From Ophioderma brevispina (Eukaryota; Echinodermata; Ophiuroidea; Amphilepidida; Ophiodermatidae), in NCBI GenBank assembly GCA_023653785.1, contig JAMKCH010049141.1, forward strand, positions 1-64,000: DNA of 64,000 bases, given 5' to 3'. This document shows positions 48,601 to 60,600 of this stretch, one piece after another. Below the pieces are notes generated by a model that searched no databases, was not told the origin of the DNA, and saw only the letters and a program-made list of their open reading frames with translations. A program made the position numbers and the translations under genes. Every line of letters starts with the position of its first letter. The stretch's first letter is position 1.

Positions 48601-51600
48601 TTTGGGGTCATCGCACTTCAACATCTTGCGCAAACTGATCTGTGCCTTTGCCTGCTCCTGTTTGGCACCCTTTTTGTTGATCTTAGACAAACATTTCTCC
48701 ATGTCACTTCTGGATGCCCATACTCCCCTGCATCAAACGCTTCTTGAAGTAACTCCTCTGCACGGTTCCTGTTCTCATCCTTTTCTTGTAGTGCACGATG
48801 CTTTGCTTTGATGTTTTCCAGAACCTTCTTTCCCACATCTTGTTGACAAAGTTTGTCTTTTTTCATGATTATTTCTCTTCCATCCTTTTTGGCTTGTTCA
48901 AGAATGGATTTTTTTTCTTCAGGACTTTTATTTTTCAGCCATTCAGTGTTTTTGTTCACTTTGAACATAGTTGATGATTCAATGGCAGGCACTGCAGCAT
49001 TGGGCGTTCTGTTGGAGAGCACAACAGCGAAACACCTTTCTCCACTTATGTCGGTTGCTCTTGTAGCACAGGCTTCATTAATAAGCTTGTCATTTGGCTG
49101 CCAAAACTTGCCTCCTGGTAATTGGTCTGCACACTGGCACTTCACCACATAAACAATTTTGCAGAGTTCCTGTAGCAGGTTTATTGTCCTGGATTCTTGC
49201 TCTTTGGACAAAGGTTGAAGTAGTCTTTGCATAACTATATCATTGTCGTGTGCATTTTTTATTTAACACATCACGCCCGTCCACCACCAATGATTAGCTA
49301 GGTACCACTTCATTCAGCTTCATAAATGATCAAGATACAAACCACAAAGAAAACACAATTTGTGATGGAAATCAGTACAAAATTATTTCACATGGATCCA
49401 AATATTAAAAATAGCCAACACATAATAATAATAATTCATGTGTGACATCATTTGCTGGTAATGCTTCGTCTAGTCTAGGTCATATTATGTACAGCCACTG
49501 AGGGTCACCCTCAACATCCACATCCCAGTGCACACTTGCCTTTTGAGATATTTAATGCTGAGAAGGCTACTGAGCAGTGCGCCGCCAACATCATTGTAAG
49601 CTGGCGATCCTATAGAGTCCATAACCACAACCCTTGAAAAACTTAAGATGTTTATCACTATCTTTTAAATGTCATGTAACTTTCCTTCCCTCTTCCCCTT
49701 CATTCAATCAAGCAAGAGCAACCTGAAGCACAATTTTCCTGATCCACAAGGATCCTATCAAATTAACAACGCCCTCCACAAAAAAGTCTGAAATTAAAGC
49801 ACCATGGTCCGATCACTTATAGCCTCATCCCCAGAACCCTAGATTTTACCGGAAGTGGTCAACATTTTGGTATCTGCAGAAAGCTACTATTTTTCTCATT
49901 TACCCTGTGAAATCATAGGGCTAAAGGTTGTTTGCTTTGGATGTTATCAGCAAAAATGTGCCCCCATTTTGGTTGACCAATATTAATTTTACACAGTACT
50001 CTATGGGGATTACAAAATCACGTTTTTAGCTCTCACATCAAAACGGGTTGAAATAACGTCAAGAAACTTTACAGGTGGGGTTTTGGGGTGACGGTCATTT
50101 TATCAAGATGAAAACTTTATATACTTAAATCGGGTCATCGCCCTTAAGGTATTTTCTGGTGGTCATGCAAGTTTACCATGATTTATAACAGTGCACTGAT
50201 AAAATATTTTGAAATTTACTTGGTTGGATACTCCATCACAATAAAGTAATAATGCCAAGCATTGTTGGAATAAGGCTAAACCTGTGGACGAACCTCATTT
50301 TGAGTAGCCCTGTGACATCATCACCTCAATGTCCTTACTTGTCACCAACGTCCACTTCGAAACTGAAATCATCAATTGATGGAAAGAAACAGTACTTGCA
50401 TTACTTTGCATTCGCAATATTGATCATAAGGCGCATGCAAGTCGATTCTGAGTTTATCGCAGTGGCGTAACCAGACCTTTGCAAATGGGGGGGGGCTGAA
50501 GGGGTGCCGAGGCTTTTTTAGGGGGCAAATTTGGGTCCTTCTCCATAGACACTGTACAAAAAGTCAGTTCATATGGGGGGGCTGGCGGGGGGGCAACGGT
50601 TCTGTTTGGGGGGGCTTGCTGGTTACGCCACTGGTTTATCGTTACCCGCCCGCTTCGCTTTTTGGAGACTATAAATACCCACGTCAAAAATTCAAGATTT
50701 CCAAAATATAATTCATTATTGAAAAAAAAAAATTGAAAAAAGTGGGACAAAAATGCATTAAAAAAAGAAGAAAAAACGCATTTCGCATTAGCATTTTTCT
50801 TAAAAAAACAAAAAAAAAACAAATGCATTTCGCATTGTGATTTTTCACATTTCTTCTGAGACAAACTTGTTTTTTTTTTTTGCCTTTCCACATTTATGTT
50901 TACATTTACATTAATTTTCCATAAAAAACTGCCAGACACCACCTATTAAAGATTAATATATCGTTCCACTTCTCAACTCACTGGTTCATACACAGAAGCT
51001 GATGAATATGCCCATTGCATTGATTGGCTTGCTTTACAGACAATTGTTTCTTTGAAGTCTGTAATTTAAACATGTCATCTTTTTCCAACAGTTTTTCTCA
51101 GAGTGGAGATGTTTTATGTGGTGTTGGAAAAGATGGTCATGGTAAAAATGTGAGTATAACAATAAAAATGTAAGTATCTCAAGAATACCTTTTAACAAAA
51201 ATTTAAAATTGGCAAGCATTTTTAAGGCATAATTGCCTACAACTCATTCAGTTTTCAACAAAATATATGTTGGACACTGTAGTTGATGATAATTCCTGAG
51301 GCAACATAGAATAGGGTAGTACTGAGTACACAAGCAAAATTCATTTGAAAAGGTTTCCAATTGTGTTTTGGAGGGAAAAACATGTAAAACTGGAAAATCA
51401 ACTGTTCATCATGAGAAATAAAGGATGCAGTGTAGTATAGTTTTCGTAATATGATTGTAGAATAGTAGTAGCGTACCCTCAAGGGGGGGGGGGGGGGGGG
51501 GTGTGTTATTTAGTTCATATGGTGACATACATAGATACAACACTAGGAAATGCATGCACATCATCACACTAAACCTCTCAATCTATTAATACTCAGTTAA

Positions 51601-54600
51601 ATACACTTGCCCTAAAAGTGGATGCACTTAGGGACATCATCATAAGCGCACAAAACCCACTAGTGCTTTTGAACCTTAACCAAAAAACAATGATGTGATT
51701 AATAAATGTCAAACTAGTTATATTTGTGTATAAACCTTCATCCTTTTAATTCTAGTTGTTTCCTCGTTAATTGCAATACCTTCGCATCTTGGCATTCACA
51801 TTTCTGTTTTGGCTCACTATGACAATAGTGGTTCTTTTGCCCCTACTCTTGTTAAAATAATTTGTCATGTCCTTGTCTTTCCACTGTTTTGTTGTGTCTT
51901 GTCCTGTCCTGTTTTTGTGTGTCTTGTCTTGTCTAATCTTGTCCCCTTCCTGTCTATAATCCACTATTAAATGTAAACTCTGTATAGTGAAAGGTGGGGC
52001 CATGCTCAAAGTCCATCCGACTTATTATGACCTCTCCTGCATTTTCATTTAATGTCTTTACTAATTCAAAAAAAAAAAAAAAAGTTTAAAAAAACACCAT
52101 TTATCTCTTTATATTTCTGTAAGTATTTTTATCATATGTAATGTATTGACTGAATGAAGATGCTAATAAAACTTATTTGAATTTGAATGGTGATTAGCAT
52201 TCAACTTGACCCCTTGAGTGACTGCCAAGTACCTAAGTTACTGTTCATGGTGTCACTATACTATTTGATCATCCTGTATTGACTTCTGAAAGTCATGAAC
52301 AGAGTTTAGTAGCTGGTTATGTCACTTTCAGAACATACATGGCCTCTATTTAATTCTTAATGTTGATGTGTATAATTTAAATGTGTTGTATCAGATGGTG
52401 GTAGTTTGGGACACTTCAAGAGTCACTAAGAGAGGAGAAGTATCGGTGATGGCAAAAGCACATAGTGATGTGGATATTGCATGCATGAAGATATCTCCCT
52501 ATGACAAAACAAGGTAACTAGTCTATGCCATTTAGTGTGTGTGAAGTGAGATGAAATCTGGAGAGATCTCATTTTAAGTTCTCTTTCCCCCTCAAGGGTC
52601 GACAATCTGGACATGAATGGGCTTCTTTGACCCTCTTTCAAACCACCTGCTTTCATATCCAAAATCACAAGATGAGGCCCACTCGAGGATGCATCTTGAA
52701 TGAGATGTATTACAATCCACCAAAATGCAGTCAAGAAGACCAAATTTTAAAAAAGTCAGACATTCTATTTGAATGACTAACAACATATATATACATCTCT
52801 TTCACTTAACAAAATATATGTATTCATTCTCCAGGATGGTATCATGTGGTCGTGACAATGTGCGAGTATGGCGTGTGCGCAGTGGCTCATTACGATCAGC
52901 CCCTGTGACACTAGGGGACTTCCACATGGCTGAATTCACCCATCTGTCATTTGAAGTTGGACCCCAGCCTGGTATGCAGCCAGCTGATAAGATTGCTGTA
53001 AGTCACGTGTTTGTGGGATATAATATATTGGTTGAATTTAACTTACAAAATGTTCAATTGTGCAGAAGGCACATAGGGATCTCTTTGCGTATGTCTGTTA
53101 TCTGGTGTTTGTATGTGGTCAAAATGTTAACCCAATATATTGCATGCCGTATAAGTTCAGTAAGGGATACGATGATGCAATGGGGGAAAGGAGGGGGCAG
53201 GGTGGGGGGTGACCTGTTCGTGACCTCATGTGACCTGGGTGACCTCATGTGAACTTTGGCGTGTGGATAGACAACATCGCAGTCCAGGGGACCCGCTGAT
53301 GTATTTTAAAACAATATTTGATAACTTCCTAGATGATGTTTGCCCAACATTGACACTGCAGGATGTGATTTTTCCGGATTCACGGAACTGTGCAGATTTG
53401 AGGCCAAAATCTGACCCCCCATGTGATCAATGTAATCCATTAGAAATTTGGGGGTTTAAGGGTCCACCCTTTCAGCCCCCTTTGTTGCTGTTCGGTGGCG
53501 ACAACGAGTCACTCTAGGTCATTCTTACATCCTATCTATTTCAAACCAATGTCCTTGTTTTGGCCGCATTCACGTTTGTTGCAAAATCGAAGGAAAATCC
53601 TGTTGAAAAAATGCCGTTTTTTTTTTGCCAGCATGTTTTTAAAAAATCTCCTTTGTTGTGTGTGTGTGATTACTGGATTTTTAAAAATATAGACTAATGT
53701 GCAGTGTGTCAGTCACTTCGTGTGATGGCCCCTTGTTATGAGGGCACCGGATGACCACAATTCACAGAACATTTTTAAAGGTGTGCGTGTTCCGATCGTC
53801 TTTGGGACCCCCTCAGTTACCCCGGAAAGTATTATCGATTTTGAAATCAGATGAAAGGCAATATTTTTCTCATTGTCATCATGAAATTTGAGCCCTCAAA
53901 AACCATTTCATTCCCAAGATATATAAAACCCAAACAAAAAAACAAAAAAAAAGCCATGTTAGTGGTTGTTAACCACCATATTACCACCGTAATGAATAGG
54001 GATTTGCAACATGCATTAGTGACAGGTCTACCATCAAAACCTCAAGTTGTTTCTATGGTACCTGGATGGGGTGTATGTGAAGTGCCGGGCTCCATTCAAG
54101 TAGAAAACACAAATACCCATAATCGGAACAAGCACCTTTTTTAAACATGAGGATCTATTTCCCAGAAAGGATTTTATTTTCTCTGGCCGCTTGATGAGCT
54201 TACACTACATCGTCATTGTTTATGTCTGCCATCTTTAGTTCGTGACACCAAGGGGCTCCCTCTTAAGTAGGGATTGGCGTCTATGGACAGGACAGAATTT
54301 TCACAGGACTTCGAGTAGTAACAAAATGAGGTCCACTTAGGACCACCATAATTCTAAGCCTCTGTAAGGCAAAAAATATGTTTCAAACCTTTAAGCAAAA
54401 TTAACACACATTATTCTGCTAAAGCAGGTGGATCAAAATAGTGCTTATTGTTGGGAAAACCAAATCATAATATGCGAAAGCTATTACTATTAGTATTGTC
54501 TGACAGAAAACCAACTTGTTAACATTAAAATAGGATGGAAAGGTGATACCTCGCCAAGCTTTCCACCAAAGCACAGGAGAAATCAAGGAAATCTTATGCA

Positions 54601-57600
54601 CCAGTATTTGGAAACTGATAAGCCCTGATTAGTAGTAACTACCAATGAAAAATTTTGTATTGTGCCAGCACCCCATGAATTCGGCAACCTCAAATGGAAA
54701 AACTCTGGGAAGGAGTGTGATGGAGAGTATTGAAGTTATCCCTACAAACAGTTGGGTAGGATGGTTCAGACTACAATAATATTTCCACCAGATAATTTGA
54801 AACATTGGTAAATTAGTGGAAATCGTTAAAAAACCTAAGTGGGCAACCCTGGGACACCAGCATTGTGAACGATAGGATTTGGTTATAATCATACCAAGTT
54901 CAGATGAATGAACCATTGCAGAAAAAATGATGCACATCAGCGAGAGTGACAGATGTGAAAAATACAGTTCCGCTGGGCTGGCTATATCAGGAAAGTGTGA
55001 AAATAACCACATTAATGGTAAATTTGAAGCTGGTAAAGTCAGAGTACGCATGGATAGCAAGAGTGGCGGTAGCTGGAAAAGCTTATTGCTCACGGTGTGG
55101 GGATTTTATTTACTACGGATTTTTTTTAATTTTTCCTAAGGGAAGAATTGATCTAATGGACCACATACACATTGCGAAAAAACATCAAAAACCATACTGT
55201 TACTGTAGACTTTTGTTATTTTTGTTGCTGCTTTGTGTGGAAATCAATGAACCTTAAACTTTGTCTTGAACCTTAAAATGTTTAAACTCTGTGCAGTTCA
55301 AGTATTTTCATTGTGTATTTAGTTTATGTTACATGTAAAATTGCTCTCTGGAATGGGCTCAAAAGAGTTTTTAGAGTGTAGAGAGCAGGTCCCTGGACCC
55401 CGGCCATGGAGGTGAGAGCTTCGCGCGCTGCGCTAAGTAATTTTTCCTCCTTTTTCCCAATTTACTAATCGCACCCCTGCACTTGTTTATAAATGCCAGG
55501 ATTGCTTTTAGGGTTTTTGGTTAGGGGTAGAAATGTGGTTGAACATACCTAAAATCCTCCAGAAACCCTTTCTGTATATTGCTTGATATATGTCTTTGTA
55601 TTTTACTGCATGCAGGTATGCCTGTACAAAATCTGGCCACATATTTGAAATAGACTATGACCGAGTCTCGGTCACTCACATCAGAAGACTGCTACCTGCA
55701 GGGAAAGAGGTGAAAGAGAAAGGAACTCTCAAATCAGGTATTCATTATGAAGAGACTTGATCTAGGTCTAATGATAAAATAACACAGGGGTTTTATTATG
55801 TAGCACATTTACAAACGATCAAGGTGCTTTACAATTAAAAATATGTATGCTTTATTTGGACAGCCATTGATAAAACCAATTAAACACAAAAGGGATAATA
55901 AATTCCCAAGATATATTGTATAGGTGGCAAGTAAGGATGGAGCCATGAAAAATAAAGAAAAGAACAAAAACTTTAAAATGATGTATACTGCAACAAGAAC
56001 TAGAGACAGCAACAGCCCTTCCCCACTCATGCAAAATCTTATGGGATATGCTAGAACCAATGACGTAAATAAAATGTAGACCACTAGTGCCCATTGTTTT
56101 GCAAATGTGTCACCTTAAAACCAAATTTATTGATAGTTGATATTTTGCTGAAATTCATTCAGCAATTAATTCTTGGTCTTTCATCAACAAATATATTTTT
56201 TTCAGGTGCAGGCATAGCCATCAATTCCATGTGTGTGAATGAATCTTTCTGTGTGACTGGTTCTGATGATGGATATCTAAGACTCTGGCCATTAGACTTC
56301 AAGAGCGTCTTCCTAGAAGCAGGTGAAAGTTGGTTCTGTTCAGAGGTAGTAAGGCGACGAAAACCCCGACCGACCCTGATTTTTCAGTTTGGCAAAAAAA
56401 ATTTTTTTTTTTGGTTTTTCCAAAAATCATGTAAAATCAGCCTGTTTTTAGCTCATTTATCAATTTTGGCTAATTTTTTAAGAAAATTTTGCTTGTAAAA
56501 TTTTTTCATTTTTTTCTCCAGATTTTTGGGCTATTTTAGGCCAATTTTGACCTCCAGGAAGAAGAAAAAAAAAATCACCTGACTGACCGATCCCTATTTT
56601 GAAGGTTCGCTCACCCTTAAAACAGGGTGTTTTTTTTGTCGCCTAAAGGTACTTTAATCTAAAGGTATTTCACTGCACTGTGCAGTGTAACAGCAATCAG
56701 TAAAGTACCTTTAGATTGAAGTACTGTACTGTGCAGAACTGAAATTGTGGAATTCTCCAGATGATAATGGCCAAGAAATCCCAACTTTGATATCACCATT
56801 GGTTGAACACATAAACAAGAAATCATGAGAAAAAAATCCTGATTTTTTTATGTTTTAAAGCAATATTTTCTTATTCCAAAACGATTGGAGCTGAAGAATC
56901 AACTTTACTGTATTGGGTTATTTCTGAATTTTCATGTATGAATAATGGACGAGGACAAAATCGTATATGGGTCAGGGGAACACCCATGACTGATCCCATC
57001 AAAGCACTTACTTGTTTTGTGATTTGTGTCTGTATTGCTGTAACCCATTTTGATTTGGGTGAGTTGCTATATTGAAAGAGGCTTGGCTGTCATCATCTGA
57101 AATTCTAATCGTCTAAACATGTTCATTTTGCCACAAACAACAGAGCATGAAGGCCCAGTGACGGCAGTGGGCATAACCCAGGATGGCCTGCGCATCCTTG
57201 CCGGGACAGCCACAGGAAACCTGGGCATGCTAGATATATCCACACGTAACTACACCACAATGATGCGATCCCACATCCAGAGGGTGCTGGCCATGTCACT
57301 GGATCCTGCGAGGAGACAACTGGTAACTGTGTCTGAGGATCACACCATAAGGGTATGGGATTTGGACACGTCGCAACAGGTGAGGAAAAAATTCATATGT
57401 AATTAGTTGTTGCTATCATATCCTGCACCCTCTGGCTGCGGGCTATATCAGTAGATCCTGTGATATAACAACTGGCAACTGAATTTTAGAGTATAGCCTC
57501 ATAGTCACAGACTTGATTTAAGTAAACAGTTCCACATCTAGCTTAATCTGTCAACTGGAATTTATGGGTGTTGGGATTGGATTTGAGTAGTTAGGACTCT

Positions 57601-60600
57601 TAAAGGGACATAATGGCATGAAAAAAATGAAAACAGAAAAGCAAGGTGTTCACATCCCTGATAGAATTTACAGTGTATCTAGCATGTTCTGCGACACAAT
57701 TCAAAAGCATTCAGACCGGGATTCAGGCATTGTACTTTAGGCTTGTAGTATGATATTGATCTGGCAAGTGAAAGATGGATTAGCCGGGATTAGCACATAT
57801 ACAATAGCAATGGTCTGTGAGCTGATGACAACATGCTTTTCAAGTTTGGTAAATGCTGGCAGTAATGTCAGCATCCTTGTTCCAGAAATTGCCACAAACT
57901 GCCACCTTCCCCCTGGAACTCTTCCTGTTTTTACTGTTTTTACAGAATGTAAACATCCAAATTGTTTTCAAACTCGTGGAAGTGATTTCAGTAAGGGTCG
58001 TTATCATTATGTCAATTTTTTTTCTTGCCATTATGTCCCTTTAAGTGAAGGTGCCATGCCCAAAGTTATACTCATGCAATCACGGCTATTACCAGAATGA
58101 CAGGTATACTCAGTATATGTGGAATTGGTTACATAATTCTAACTTTGACTTCAGGTAGGTATGTGACGTGGACACATGTAATCCTGCTAAAACGGAGTTT
58201 GTGTTTTGCATGTCACTTAGTGGAAAGCTTAAGCGAACTGTTTTTTGTTTTAAATTTGTTATTTTTTTAAATTTTAAATTGACCTCAAGTGAAAAGTTGA
58301 AGTTCAATTGGAACCAAACTTGTGTCATAGGTGCACCTTGGGATCCCTCATATGTTGATGAGGTCAAAGGTCATTTGCCAAGTTCAAAGGTCATGGAGCG
58401 GCCCACAGCTTATATTATTTTAATATAGCGAGTGCGAAAGCTGAGAACCATGAAATTCTAGTTTTTGTGTCGCCTGCCCTAAGGCAGGAAGACACATAGG
58501 GATCACTTTGTCCACTGTAGTTGTGGTCTGTTGTTGATGTCTGTTGTTGTTGTTGTTGATGTGTGTTGTGAAAAAGGGTTAACATTTGCCTGTAATATCC
58601 TCATACTTTGATGGATTTAAACCAAACTTGGGTCACAGGTGCAACATGGCATCCCCCACTTGTTGATTAGGTCAAAGGTCGCATGCCAAGGTCAAAGGTC
58701 ACATGCCAAGGTCAAAGGTCATGTGAGGTCAAGTTGTAAAAAAGGCTGAAAATGTAAAATTGACCTCATTTGAAAAGTTGAAGTTCAATTGGAACCAAAC
58801 TTTAATCATAGGTGCAACATGGGATCCCTCATTTGTTGATGAGGTCAAATGTCACATATCAAGGTCAAAGGTTATGTTAATCCTATCATTCACTAACCGC
58901 GACGGCAGGCGACACAAGCGGTCCGAGGACCGATGTATTTTTTTTTGTTATCTAGACATATGAGTAAGGTCAGGTTTCCTCTGAGGCCTGCTACTGGTAT
59001 CCTGGTAACCAGTACTACCTATCCGGTTTCTAAGAAAATCTGACGAGGAGCGTAGCTGGTTACCCTGATAGAATGAAAAAGAAGATCTACCTACAAGGGC
59101 GTCAGCTCTGGAGAGCTAATGGAGGCCATCCAGCACATGTTGCCTTGCATGGTGGGTGTGGTTGCCCAAAGGCTAGTCCCACCGCCGAAAACTGGATTGG
59201 CATCAGGAAGGGCATCCGGTCAATTATCTTTTGCTCCAATAAATCCTCACACAGCAGTATTGCTGAGTTGTGAGGTGAATCTGGCCATCCCATTTAGGAG
59301 GGACAAAAGCAGTTTAAAACTTTGGTTTAACTAAACTAGACCATGCAGCACCATTTAAATATTATGAAGTGTTGGTATTTTGATGTAACAAATGTTGTCT
59401 GCAACTGATCTCAAAGGCACTTGACCATGGCTCAAAAAAGTGGGGAATTTGGGAAGCAGCTCTTTCAATGGAAATGCACATGACTTGCAGGAAATCTGAG
59501 CTGATTTAATACTAAAACTGACCTAAACCTTTTGGTCTCGTGTAAATTGTTACCAAATTGGAATCTCCTTCACGAGAAATTAAACGAGCCGTGGCAGTGA
59601 CCCTGTCTCTTAGCAGTGCCATTCATTGTAATATGTCAGGCTTTAGGGCTTTCAAAAAATGCTATCTCGGAGCCTCTATCCAATCTTAATATTTTTGTTT
59701 ATTTATTTCTGAATTTATAAAGTCACCTGCCTGAGAAGATTGTTGGAAAGAAATTAATCTTCTGAAAATGCCATGGGAAAATTGTCAAAGTAAATTGCTT
59801 ACAGAATTCATTTATTTTGACAGTGTTGTGATCCTTGTCAGCCCTCCGTGACTGATATATTTTCTCCTGTCTTTATTTTGCATGTTAGTTGTTTGACTTC
59901 AACTCTCCACAAGATTGCCCATGTTCTATAGCTTACCATCCTTCACTCCATTGCTTTGCCTGTGGTTTTGATAACGGCTGTGTCAGAGTGTTTAGTGTTG
60001 CTAATACAAGCCTGTTAGCAGAGCTAAGGTATGATTATATTTTGATGCATAGACCCAGTAAACTAAGAAAAAAATATGGCGACTTGTTTTGTGAGCTTCT
60101 TGACCATGTATTGATGTGGTGGAAGGAATTAAATATTCACATCTAAATAATATAATTCCTTAATTTTTGCTTTGAAACAAAACAACAGGGCTGGAAAAAA
60201 AGTATATTTGTGGTAAGCATAGCTTTTTAGCCAAAAGAAGCCGAGACATTTTTTTTGGTTACTAATAATATATATGTTTCTTACAAAATACAGTTTCAAT
60301 TTAGTGATTGTTGATAAGATGCAGAGTGAAATTGGACATTTCTTATTTGGAACTGATAGTGTATCAAAACGTGTATGTGTGTGGTATATGTGGTGATATT
60401 TTTTTACAGGCAACATCGTGGGAAAATAACGGGTCTAGTATACACACCAAATAGCAACTACCTCATTTCCTGCTGCTCTTTGGGCAGCATGGCCCTCTAC
60501 GATGCATCCCAAGAATCCTATCCAGTAGCAAGGTTGCTAGGCAACATGGTCGCCAAGGGCGACAGGTACGGCCCAGATGCCCTTGCCATGAGTGGGGATG

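Noticed and set aside
50454..50942. 162-codon minus-strand frame
   Set aside because: Formed by A/T runs and the hAT miniature element; composition is low-complexity.
53218..53252. TGACCTCATGTGACCT repeats as nuclear receptor sites
   Set aside because: Only a short local duplication with irregular spacing; not enough to call.
54629..55093. 154-codon minus-strand frame
   Set aside because: Leucine/serine-rich with no recognised motif, and antisense to the possible BED finger fragment.
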